A stretch of DNA of 5,147 nt from Anaerolineales bacterium. GTDB taxonomy: Bacteria; Chloroflexota; Anaerolineae; Anaerolineales; Villigracilaceae. Every line of letters begins with the position of its first letter. Position 1 is the stretch's first letter. Below are positions 1 to 5,123 of the stretch, piece by piece. Position numbers and translations under genes: made by a program. Below the pieces are notes generated by a model. It was not told the origin of the DNA. It ran no database searches and worked only from the letters and a program-made list of their open reading frames with translations. The DNA lies in the NCBI GenBank assembly GCA_024763295.1, contig JANTFU010000182.1, positions 1 through 5,147 on the forward strand, written 5' to 3'.

Positions 1-114
1 TTCTATACTCCACACAAAATCTCGCTGAAACTTGGGGATTTTGATTTCGCCTTTTTGTATCTCAGCAATTAAGTCTGTATATTTTTTAGAATCGGGCTTT
101 GGCTGTAGACTCAT
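1..114 (-). CDS. DUF262 domain protein, N-terminal fragment (cut by window edge)
   Basis: The minus strand reads from an ATG at 114-112 to the window edge with no stop, giving 38 residues that begin MSLQPKPDSKKY. Residues about 26-35 read IKIPKFQRDFVW-like sequence, which is the characteristic N-terminal IPxFQRxFxW signature of DUF262. DUF262 proteins have a ParB/Srx-like nucleotide-binding fold and include GmrS of the GmrSD type IV restriction enzyme, SspE and BrxU. Many others are uncharacterised. A good ribosome binding site (AAGGAAG, about 5 bases before the ATG) supports the start. The gene lies 36 bp downstream of the methyltransferase at 151-879 on the same strand, so co-transcription is possible. 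The remainder, including the DGQQR motif and any HNH (DUF1524) domain, is outside the window, so nuclease activity cannot be judged. The family call is fairly secure, while a defence role is only an inference. Confidence 0.75.
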   Translation of the reverse strand, partial: MSLQPKPDSKKYTDLIAEIQKGEIKIPKFQRDFVWSIE

Positions 115-150
115 TGTGCTTCCTTTTTTTCAATAGTTTTCTCTTTGTGG

Positions 151-879
151 TTAAGCGTTTTTCTCAGCAATCACTAAAATACTCTCCCCCCAACGCATCG
201 GCAAAAAGGGGATGCCAACAATCGCCTGAAAACCGCCCAGCGAGCCGAAAACCAGCTTTTGCAGCATCGGCGGGATGAGGGGGATGTAGGGCACGTCCCA
301 AAAACCGTCTGAGAAGACTTTACGGAATTTGAAACCTGCCCCTTCGATGAGCGAAAGCCACTCTTCGGGTTCTTTTAATGCAATATGAGTCGGGTCTTGA
401 TAGCCGATCCAGCGGTCGCCTTTGAGGGGTTTGAGCAGCGATCCTAGGTTGGGGGTGGCGAGGAGCAGAATCCCGTTTGGGGCAAGCACCCTGCCCAATT
501 CGGAGATAGCAAGTTCCGGGTCGCGTAAGTGTTCGACGACGTGCTTGATGATGACCACGCCGAAGCTCGCATCCGCAAAGGGCAGCCGTTCCGCCGAGCC
601 GACGTTTAATCCCGTATTTGGCGCAACATCACGAGATTGCAGCAACGCCCAGTGGTTCACATCCAGCGCAATGGTCTCAAAATTGGGTTCGAGCGAGCCA
701 ATCAGATGCCCCATCCCTGAGCCAATTTCAAGCAGGCGAGCGCCGTGCTGCCCGTAGCGGCGAGCAAGGATGGCGTTAAAGCGGTTCGACCACCAGTACA
801 TGCTGTACTTGGCGAAGCTCACCTTTTCGTAGGTGTTTGTTGAAAAGTAGTCTTTGTTGAAGGCGTTATTATGTGCCAT
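151..879 (-). CDS. Class I SAM-dependent methyltransferase (Methyltransf_11/23 type)
   Basis: This 242-residue protein is predicted to transfer a methyl group from S-adenosylmethionine to an unknown small-molecule, lipid or sugar acceptor. The Rossmann-fold motifs are complete. Motif I is LEIGSGMGH at about residues 50-58, the acidic residue ending strand 2 is D73 (IALDVNHW), and the motif II/III region is GSAERLPFADASFGVV at 94-109. The post-motif KHVVEHLRDP lies at 112-121 and the strand-5 segment ATPN at 141-144. The C-terminal third is rich in Pro, Trp and hydrophobic residues (about 193-232), which could form an acceptor pocket or a membrane-facing surface. The start at 879 gives a plausible N-terminus, but I see no clear Shine-Dalgarno before it. 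The gene is followed by the DUF262 fragment and preceded by a palindromic repeat and a second methyltransferase. Proximity to a GT4 glycosyltransferase suggests glycan or glycolipid methylation. The fold is confident and the substrate is unknown. Confidence 0.88.
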   Translation of the reverse strand: MAHNNAFNKDYFSTNTYEKVSFAKYSMYWWSNRFNAILARRYGQHGARLLEIGSGMGHLIGSLEPNFETIALDVNHWALLQSRDVAPNTGLNVGSAERLPFADASFGVVIIKHVVEHLRDPELAISELGRVLAPNGILLLATPNLGSLLKPLKGDRWIGYQDPTHIALKEPEEWLSLIEGAGFKFRKVFSDGFWDVPYIPLIPPMLQKLVFGSLGGFQAIVGIPFLPMRWGESILVIAEKNA

Positions 880-901
880 GTGTTTAAGTGTCAGGTAGCG
901 T

Positions 902-1038
902 CCAGTTCCTGAGCGGAGGCTGAGTAGCTCCGAACGAAGTGAGGGGCGTATCGAAGCCGTAGTCGAAGGACGGTTCTAGAAAATGCTGCCCTTCGACTGC
1001 GTGCTTTGCTACCACAAAGCCCTCCGCTCAGGGGCTGG
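902..1038. repeat. Nested palindromic intergenic repeat (REP/MITE-like)
   Basis: The 161-bp gap between the two methyltransferase genes is almost filled by one inverted-repeat element. The outer arms are CCTGAGCGGAGG at 908-919 and its exact complement at 1021-1032. They extend outward to 902-919 against 1021-1038 with 16 of 18 matches. Inside is a second exact pair, AGTCGAAGG at 961-969 with CCTTCGACT at 990-998, and a small hairpin GCTTTG/CAAAGC at 1003-1020 lies in the right half. The right end nearly abuts the TAA of the upstream methyltransferase (1041-1043 on plus coordinates). There is no open reading frame of note and no transposase. Its size and symmetry resemble dispersed intergenic REP-like or MITE elements. 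In RNA it could fold into a large stem-loop affecting read-through or mRNA stability. Dispersion in the genome cannot be seen from one copy. Confidence 0.7.
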
Positions 1039-1040
1039 CG

Positions 1041-1826
1041 TTATTTTTTTCGCGCAATATAAAAAGTAAACGTCCCATCATCAACGGGTTCTGCCGAGGC
1101 GTATGGGCGCACGAATTTCTCCGTCAGCCACAAATTCCAGCGTTTGGGGACGAGCAGCCACTTGCGGGTGAGAACATGCACAATCAGCGAGGGCAGCCCA
1201 AAATAATGCCCCCATTCTAGCACACGCATCGAAGCGGGCGGGAAGTAGTGCCACCAACGCACCAACTCAAAACCGGCGGCGTTCAGGCGCTTTTCCCAAA
1301 CTTCGGGACCATCCGCATGTTCGACGCGCGAGATAAAACGGAACCACTCTGTATATAAATCTGCCAATTTTTTCAGACCGATTTGACGCAGGCGGCGGGG
1401 GATATCGAGTTCGGATAAATAGCGTTCGTTGGGAACACAGAAGACGAAGGGCGCGCCCGCTCTTAACGTGCGGCTTGTTTCCGTTAAAACAGCATCGATG
1501 TGGGGAATATGCTCGAGTACCGAGTTACTCAACGCAGAGGCAAAATGCCCGTCTGGGAAAGGACTCTGCGCAGCGTCGCCCTCGATGAGCAATTCGTACA
1601 CATGCCGTGTGCCCGCCTCGTGGATCGGTCCGTGCCAAGGATCAAGTCCGACATCGAGTTTGCGGTCAAAAGTGAGCTGTGTGAAATGACCGTCGCCGCA
1701 GCCCACGTCGAGGGTCGGCGCGGGCAGATCGAGGTCTTGGTAATAGGTCGCCTCCACACCCCGCACGAGGGCGCGGAAGTAGGGGAGGTCGCGGAGGTGG
1801 AGAAAGAGATAATCTTTTGGTGTCAT
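1041..1826 (-). CDS. Class I SAM-dependent methyltransferase
   Basis: This 261-residue protein has a standard SAM-binding half. Motif I is LDVGCGDGH at residues 39-47, the acidic D62 follows strand 2 (VGLDPWHG), and GDAAQSPFPDGHFASALS spans 83-100. It is followed by NSVLEHI at 101-107 and VFCVPNERY at 128-136. After the fold comes a C-terminal region rich in aromatic and basic residues (about 155-245, with WFRF, RWWHYFPP and RKWLLVPKRW), probably the acceptor-binding lid or a membrane-surface contact. Apart from the fold it shows little obvious similarity to the neighbouring methyltransferase, so the pair does not look like a recent duplication. The ATG at 1826 has AGGA about 7 bases upstream, which supports this start. 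The gene is divergent from the toxin-antitoxin pair. The substrate is unknown; a glycan or lipid acceptor is inferred only from the glycosyltransferase in the vicinity. Confidence 0.88.
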   Translation of the reverse strand: MTPKDYLFLHLRDLPYFRALVRGVEATYYQDLDLPAPTLDVGCGDGHFTQLTFDRKLDVGLDPWHGPIHEAGTRHVYELLIEGDAAQSPFPDGHFASALSNSVLEHIPHIDAVLTETSRTLRAGAPFVFCVPNERYLSELDIPRRLRQIGLKKLADLYTEWFRFISRVEHADGPEVWEKRLNAAGFELVRWWHYFPPASMRVLEWGHYFGLPSLIVHVLTRKWLLVPKRWNLWLTEKFVRPYASAEPVDDGTFTFYIARKK

Positions 1827-1839
1827 TGGTATTCCTGAA

Positions 1840-1891
1840 ATGTGAAACGTAAAACGTGATGATTTAAGAATTCACGTTTCACGTTTCACGT
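1840..1891. repeat. CACGTTT-unit inverted repeat in the divergent intergenic region
   Basis: Bases 1840-1859 and 1872-1891 are inverted copies with 18 of 20 matches around a 12-base AT-rich loop. The right arm is itself built of tandem CACGTTT units (1873-1879, 1880-1886, partial 1887-1891), and one more unit follows at 1895-1901. The element lies between the start of the methyltransferase at 1826 and the promoter of the antitoxin gene, so it is in a position to influence both. It has no T-run after the stem and is unlikely to be an ordinary terminator. It may be a regulator-binding array or a dispersed intergenic repeat; the sequence does not decide. Confidence 0.6.
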
Positions 1892-1909
1892 CTTCACGTT
1901 TTGCTTTTG

Positions 1910-1918
1910 TGCTATACT
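1910..1918 (+). promoter_or_regulatory. Extended -10 promoter for the toxin-antitoxin operon
   Basis: TGCTATACT at 1910-1918 combines a TG extension with the hexamer TATACT, one base from the TATAAT consensus. No convincing -35 hexamer lies at 17 bases: the nearest is TTCACG at 1893-1898, with only 14 bases of spacing. Extended -10 promoters can work without a -35 element. Transcription would start near 1924-1926, inside the left arm of the operator candidate, leaving a leader of about 45 bases before the antitoxin ATG. Confidence 0.5.
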
Positions 1919-1920
1919 GA

Positions 1921-1956
1921 AAGTGTAATCACTTTTCTCTCAAACCGATTACACTT
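1921..1956. promoter_or_regulatory. Inverted-repeat operator candidate for toxin-antitoxin autoregulation
   Basis: AAGTGTAATC at 1921-1930 is repeated exactly as its complement GATTACACTT at 1947-1956, with a 16-base spacer. The left arm is also part of a tighter local palindrome, AAAGTG-TAAT-CACTTT (1920-1935). The arms begin 2 bases after the -10 hexamer and end 2 bases before the Shine-Dalgarno of the antitoxin. Ribbon-helix-helix antitoxins normally bind such repeats at their own promoter, alone or with the toxin, and repress it. Binding here would block promoter clearance. That the antitoxin binds this site is inferred from position and symmetry. Confidence 0.6.
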
Positions 1957-1958
1957 CT

Positions 1959-1962
1959 GGAG
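1959..1962 (+). promoter_or_regulatory. Shine-Dalgarno fixing the antitoxin start
   Basis: GGAG lies 7 bases before the ATG at 1970. The reading frame is open further upstream to about 1901, but that part contains the promoter and operator and reads as non-conserved sequence. This site decides for the ATG at 1970. Confidence 0.7.
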
Positions 1963-1969
1963 ATTTATT

Positions 1970-2245
1970 ATGATCCGCACGCAAATTCAACTGGAAGAAA
2001 AACAGTATCATACGCTAAAAGAAATGGCAGCTGAATATAATGTTTCGATGGCAACGCTCATTCGGCGTAGTGTTGATAATTTTATCGAGAAAAAAGAAAA
2101 ACCTAGCCGAGAAGAATTGCGCCAACGTGCGCTAAATTTCGTTTTGAGTATTCAGGCAGGAAAAATTCAATTTCAGGATAGAGAAGGTAAAACAGACCTT
2201 TCTGTCAATCACGACGATTATTTTGTACAGGCGGCAATGGAATGA
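1970..2245 (+). CDS. vapB: Ribbon-helix-helix antitoxin (VapB-type)
   Basis: This 91-residue protein opens with MIRTQIQLEEKQYHTLKEMA, a typical ribbon-helix-helix (CopG/MetJ/Arc fold) start: a short alternating beta strand (residues 2-8), helix 1 (about 9-22) and, after NVSMATLIRRSV, helix 2 (about 26-42). The charged tail (EKKEKPSREELRQRA, then a Gly/Asp-rich end) would be the flexible segment that wraps around and neutralises the toxin. It should act as a DNA-binding dimer repressing its own operon. The ATG at 1970 is chosen because GGAG lies 7 bases upstream and the fold begins exactly here. Its stop codon overlaps the toxin start (ATGA, 2242-2245), indicating translational coupling. Base composition is AT-rich compared with the flanking genes. 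The antitoxin role is supported strongly by the PIN-domain neighbour. Confidence 0.88.
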   Translation: MIRTQIQLEEKQYHTLKEMAAEYNVSMATLIRRSVDNFIEKKEKPSREELRQRALNFVLSIQAGKIQFQDREGKTDLSVNHDDYFVQAAME

Positions 2246-2643
2246 TACTCATCGATACTTCAGCTTTTCTTGCGCTTTTAGATAAAGCCGATATTTTCCA
2301 TGAGAAAGCTATCGACACGTGGATTTCATTACTCACTGCAAATGAAGACCTAATCACGAATAGCTATGTTCTTGTCGAAAGCGTCGCCGTTATTCAAAAC
2401 CGAATCGGTTTGGATGCGATCCGAGAACTGAACGAGAATATTCTGCCACATATTGAGATTGACTGGATAGACGAAAAAAAACACATTCTATCGCTTGAAA
2501 GAGTATTGACTGCAAATCGGCGACAATTAAGCCTTGTAGACAATTCCGCTTTTAATACAATGCAGAATTTTGGGATTACAGAAGCGTTTACTTTCGACAA
2601 TCACTTTGCAGAAGAAGGATTTACCGTTTTACCTACTCCCTAA
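2242..2643 (+). CDS. vapC: PIN-domain ribonuclease toxin (VapC-type)
   Basis: This 133-residue protein is a single PIN domain of normal length for a VapC toxin. It is expected to be a Mg2+-dependent endoribonuclease that cuts tRNA, rRNA or mRNA and stops growth when free of its antitoxin. The four acidic metal-binding positions of the family are all present: D5 in LIDTSAF, E46 in VLVESV, D100 in LSLVDNSAF and D119 in FTFDNHF. The C-terminal FTFDNHFAEEGF is typical of chromosomal VapC-like proteins. The active site therefore appears intact and the gene shows no frameshift. The start overlaps the antitoxin stop by ATGA, giving coupled translation. The gene ends 8 bp from the end of the convergent glycosyltransferase, with no terminator hairpin in between, so transcripts may run into antisense of that gene. 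The RNA target cannot be read from the sequence. Confidence 0.9.
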   Translation: MILIDTSAFLALLDKADIFHEKAIDTWISLLTANEDLITNSYVLVESVAVIQNRIGLDAIRELNENILPHIEIDWIDEKKHILSLERVLTANRRQLSLVDNSAFNTMQNFGITEAFTFDNHFAEEGFTVLPTP

Positions 2644-2651
2644 ATCCCTGA

Positions 2652-3809
2652 TTACCTGACGCCTAATTCCGCAAACATCTTCTCGTACTCAATCGCCACA
2701 CTGTCGGGGTCATACGTCTGCGCTAAGGCAGCGGTATCGCAGCGATAGTTTTCTTTGTTCGCAAAAATCTTGAGCAGCCCTTCAGCAAGTTCATCCGCAG
2801 AGCCGATGGCGGCGACTTCGCCCATCTTGTGCATTTTGACGGGCTGGCGCACACCGGGCAATGCCGACGCCACGCAGGGGACGTTATTCAGCATCGCTTC
2901 GATTTGGACAAGCCCAAAGGCTTCGGTTGAATTCAGCGAGGGGACAACGAGCGCATCGAGGGCGGGATAGTAGGCTGCCATCTGTTCGGGGTTGAGGACG
3001 CCAAGGAATGTCCAGTGTCCGCTTTCTTCATATTTCTTGATGCGCGGCATTAAGCGGTCGGCGTAGGCTTGTTCGCTGAAGACGGCTTGATACTGCCCGG
3101 CAAAAAGCACCTGTGCACGCGGATATTTTTCAAGAATGGCAGGCATCGCATCCAGCAGGATTTCGACGCCTTTTTCGGCAGCGAAACGGGTCGCCATACC
3201 GATGACGGGACGCCGTTCTGCAACTTTATGTTGCTTGGCGAAAGCCGTGACCGCATCGTCGCTGACTTTGGGCAGTTCGACGGGCGGCAGGAAGGTGCGC
3301 AGTTTGTGCTTGTAGCGCGAAAGGTAGGGAGAGTGATCGGCATAATCCTGCGTGTACGTGACGATGCGGTTTGCCAACATCCCAGCCATGTTGTTTTGGA
3401 AATCCACAACAGCGTTGACGATGCGGTTGAAGAAGCCGGGCGGCATATCGAGATCGCAGTGGTAGGTCAGGACGGAGGGTTTGCCGAAAAGGCGTCCACG
3501 AAAGGCAACGCCCGGCGCGTCGAATTGGGGTAGGTGCAACTGAATTACATCGTGCTGCATCACTAATTTGGTGGCAACCAAGCCGAAGGTGGGAGCGATT
3601 ACGCCTTTACTGACGCGAAAAGCGACCGGCACACGCACGATCCGCACACCGTCGATGATCTCTTCGCGCGGCAAATCCTTCTCAAATTGAGTGGTCATCA
3701 CGGTCACTTCGTGTCCGCGCGCGACAAAGGCTTTTGCCAAGCGTTCGGCGTAGATGGTTAGCCCCGAGGTGTGGGGACGGTAATAGGTAAGGACGGTTAA
3801 TATCTTCAT
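2652..3809 (-). CDS. GT4-family glycosyltransferase (GT-B fold)
   Basis: This 385-residue protein has the usual length for a retaining GT-B enzyme that transfers a sugar from a nucleotide-sugar donor to a lipid or glycan acceptor at the cytoplasmic membrane face. The N-terminal domain starts MKILTVLTYYRPHTSGL with the glycine-containing loop and AERLAKAFVARGHEVTV (about 21-37). The C-terminal Glycos_transf_1 domain starts near 200 with VIGMATRFAAEKGVEILLDA; R208 and K213 are the expected donor-phosphate contacts. The EX7E motif is E296-AFGLVQI-E304, followed by ALPGVRQPV at 316-324. The ATG at 3809 is chosen because MKILxVLxYYxPHxSG is the classic start of the family. The frame stays open upstream to 3998, but only by running through the terminator and into the hydratase gene. 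No strong Shine-Dalgarno is visible. Two methyltransferases further along the same strand suggest a glycan-modification locus, but donor and acceptor are unknown. Confidence 0.92.
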   Translation of the reverse strand: MKILTVLTYYRPHTSGLTIYAERLAKAFVARGHEVTVMTTQFEKDLPREEIIDGVRIVRVPVAFRVSKGVIAPTFGLVATKLVMQHDVIQLHLPQFDAPGVAFRGRLFGKPSVLTYHCDLDMPPGFFNRIVNAVVDFQNNMAGMLANRIVTYTQDYADHSPYLSRYKHKLRTFLPPVELPKVSDDAVTAFAKQHKVAERRPVIGMATRFAAEKGVEILLDAMPAILEKYPRAQVLFAGQYQAVFSEQAYADRLMPRIKKYEESGHWTFLGVLNPEQMAAYYPALDALVVPSLNSTEAFGLVQIEAMLNNVPCVASALPGVRQPVKMHKMGEVAAIGSADELAEGLLKIFANKENYRCDTAALAQTYDPDSVAIEYEKMFAELGVR

Positions 3810-3818
3810 AACTGCCCG

Positions 3819-3824
3819 ATTATA
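3819..3824 (-). promoter_or_regulatory. Possible -10 element just before the glycosyltransferase start
   Basis: On the minus strand a perfect TATAAT ends 9 bases before the ATG at 3809. If used, transcription would start only about 2-4 bases before the start codon, giving a nearly leaderless mRNA. This would fit the lack of a Shine-Dalgarno. There is no good -35 hexamer at 16-18 bases, where the terminator stem begins, so this is tentative. Confidence 0.3.
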
Positions 3825-3836
3825 ACGGGAAAAAAG

Positions 3837-3867
3837 AAACCGAGTATTTTGAAAATACTCGGTTTTT
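3837..3867 (-). terminator. Rho-independent terminator (probably bidirectional) after the enoyl-CoA hydratase
   Basis: AAACCGAGTATTTT at 3837-3850 and its exact complement at 3852-3865 form a stem of up to 14 bp around a minimal loop. In practice a few central A-T pairs would open to give a normal loop. On the minus strand the stem is followed by a U-rich run (TTTCTTTTTT, 3840 down to 3831), which terminates the hydratase transcript whose stop lies at 3892. On the plus strand it is followed by TTTTT at 3863-3867, so it could work both ways. It insulates the glycosyltransferase from the hydratase. Confidence 0.88.
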
Positions 3868-3891
3868 GCTAAATACTCGAGGAGCTTAGCT

Positions 3892-4665
3892 TTACTTTCC
3901 CTGCCACTTTGCAGAACGTTTCTCGGTGAAGGCTTGCATGCCTTCTTTTTGGTCTTCAGTGGCGAAGAGGAAGTAAAAAGCGTTGCGTTCAAACGCAAGT
4001 GCTTCTGTTAGCGAAAGCTCGTAGGCTTTGTTAACGGAGGCTTTTGCCTGCCGCACAGCCAGCGGCGCACGAACGGAGATGCGCTTGGCGAGTTTGAGGG
4101 CTTTGTCGAGATATTCTTCGACGGGGACAACGTAGTTAACGAGACCAAATTCGAGGGCTTCTTGGGCAGAAAGATTTCTGGCATTAAGCACCATTTCCAT
4201 GGCAAGCGCCTTGCCAACTGCACGGGTGAGGCGTTGTGTTCCGCCCGCGCCGGGAATCACGCCGAGATTAACTTCCGGCTGTCCGAATTTGGCTTTTTCG
4301 GAAGCGACAATCATATCGCACGCCATTGCCAGTTCGCAGCCACCGCCGAGAGCGTAGCCTGAAACGGCGGCAATAATCGGTTTTTTAATATCGCGAATGC
4401 CATCGAAAAGTTCCACAAAGCTGCTTGTCAGCATCTCAACGGCGGACATTTCTGCCATCTCGCTGATGTCTGCGCCGGCAGCGAAGACCTTCTCACTGCC
4501 CGTGATTACAATCGCGCCAATCTCTTCGTCGATGTCGAAGTCAAGCAGGGCTTCGATCAACTCAGTCATCAGGTCGCTGTTGAGGGCGTTCATCGCTTGC
4601 GGGCGGTTTAGGGTGATAATGCCGACTTTCTCTTTTACTTCGGTTAGAATAGTTTCATAGCTCAT
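3892..4665 (-). CDS. Enoyl-CoA hydratase/isomerase (crotonase family)
   Basis: This 257-residue protein has the normal length for a monofunctional crotonase, which forms a hexamer and hydrates trans-2-enoyl-CoA to 3-hydroxyacyl-CoA in the cytoplasm. Visible landmarks are [11 protein letters not shown] at 19-29 and the first oxyanion-hole segment [10 protein letters not shown] at 61-70. The second oxyanion-hole segment is [14 protein letters not shown] at 104-117 (G108 region), followed by [20 protein letters not shown] at 127-146. By alignment with rat mitochondrial enoyl-CoA hydratase, both catalytic glutamates are present: E111 (E144 in rat) and E131 (E164 in rat). This favours a true hydratase over an isomerase, hydrolase or decarboxylase. 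The C-terminus [17 protein letters not shown] at 234-250 is also typical. The ATG at 4665 is preferred over an in-frame TTG at 4677, because the TTG overlaps the Shine-Dalgarno. No thiolase or acyl-CoA dehydrogenase is visible nearby, so fatty-acid, amino-acid or aromatic degradation cannot be told apart. Confidence 0.93.
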   Translation of the reverse strand: MSYETILTEVKEKVGIITLNRPQAMNALNSDLMTELIEALLDFDIDEEIGAIVITGSEKVFAAGADISEMAEMSAVEMLTSSFVELFDGIRDIKKPIIAAVSGYALGGGCELAMACDMIVASEKAKFGQPEVNLGVIPGAGGTQRLTRAVGKALAMEMVLNARNLSAQEALEFGLVNYVVPVEEYLDKALKLAKRISVRAPLAVRQAKASVNKAYELSLTEALAFERNAFYFLFATEDQKEGMQAFTEKRSAKWQGK

Positions 4666-4670
4666 TTTTG

Positions 4671-4677
4671 CCTCCAA
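4671..4677 (-). promoter_or_regulatory. Shine-Dalgarno fixing the enoyl-CoA hydratase start
   Basis: TTGGAGG on the minus strand lies 5 bases before the ATG at 4665. The in-frame TTG at 4677-4675 lies within this site, so it cannot be the start that the site serves. Confidence 0.75.
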
Positions 4678-4721
4678 TGGGTACGACGTAATTTTACTCG
4701 AAAAGGTTTCAGGAGAGATTT

Positions 4722-5123
4722 ATGGATAGCGTCAATTTCACACTTATCCTTTTTCATGCGCATTCGGGATTGCGCTGGCTGATTGTTTTGGTCGCTTTGG
4801 CGGCATTAATCTTGTTCGGCAATGGCTGGCTGACGAAACAGTATTTTCCAAAACCCGCCAGAATTTTGAATGCGATGTACAGCGGTTTACTGGATGCGCA
4901 AATGCTTTTGGGCATCGCATTGTTAATTAGTTTTGGTTTGTATACACGTCAACATTTTGAGCACATGGCAATGTTGATTATAGCTGTGGCGCTTGCACAT
5001 TTGCCGCGTAAATGGCGCAATAGCGCGGCGGGGGTTTATCACCGCAACACGTTTTTATTCATTCTTGCAAGCCTGCTTTTTATCTACCTAGGGGTGATGT
5101 TGTTACCGGGGAATCGTTGGTAA
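4722..5123 (+). CDS. Small four-helix integral membrane protein, function unknown
   Basis: This 133-residue protein has four hydrophobic stretches fit for membrane helices, at about 17-36, 54-74, 78-94 and 109-127. They are linked by short loops containing basic residues (KQYFPKPAR at 39-47 and PRKWRN at 95-100). There is no cleavable signal peptide: the first polar segment ends in a HAHSGLRWL motif at 12-20 and leads directly into helix 1. Histidines lie at or near helix ends (H12, H14, H78, H81, H93, H107), and a polar DAQ sits at the start of helix 2 (59-61). I recognise the general look of short conserved proteins with an HSGLRWL start and an FEHMxMLIxAVxLAH helix, but cannot assign a named function. 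Paired histidines in helices could bind haem or a metal, which is speculation. The ATG at 4722 has AGGAG 6 bases upstream. It is divergent from the hydratase gene, with 56 bp between the start codons and no clear promoter hexamers there. Confidence 0.82.
   Translation: MDSVNFTLILFHAHSGLRWLIVLVALAALILFGNGWLTKQYFPKPARILNAMYSGLLDAQMLLGIALLISFGLYTRQHFEHMAMLIIAVALAHLPRKWRNSAAGVYHRNTFLFILASLLFIYLGVMLLPGNRW

Noticed and set aside
422..757. Plus-strand open frame within the first methyltransferase
   Set aside because: It has low-complexity Ser/Arg/Pro-rich translation typical of the reverse strand of a coding gene.
151..879. DNA-modification methylase partnering the DUF262 gene
   Set aside because: There is no DPPY/NPPY or cytosine-methylase PC motif. 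The motifs match small-molecule Methyltransf_11/23 enzymes.
880..1040. CRISPR-like or tRNA-like structure between the methyltransferases
   Set aside because: There are no regularly spaced direct repeats, and no cloverleaf with a T-loop or anticodon arm. The symmetry is that of a single nested inverted repeat.
1500..1838. Plus-strand open frames within the second methyltransferase
   Set aside because: They are antisense shadows of a gene with complete SAM-binding motifs and have no domain of their own.
1901..1969. Upstream extension of the antitoxin frame
   Set aside because: This stretch holds the -10 box and the operator repeat, and the ribosome site is placed for the ATG at 1970.
3069..3533. 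154-codon plus-strand open frame inside the glycosyltransferase
   Set aside because: It is antisense to a strongly recognised gene, has no recognisable domain, and is explained as a shadow frame.
3810..3998. N-terminal extension of the glycosyltransferase frame up to 3998
   Set aside because: It would run through the terminator hairpin and overlap the end of the hydratase gene. The extra residues look like non-coding translation, and the family start MKILTVL lies at 3809.
4666..4721. Divergent promoters between the hydratase and the membrane protein
   Set aside because: A TAAAAT on the minus strand (4696-4691) is the only box-like match, and no -35 lies at a suitable distance on either strand. 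The support is too weak to annotate.
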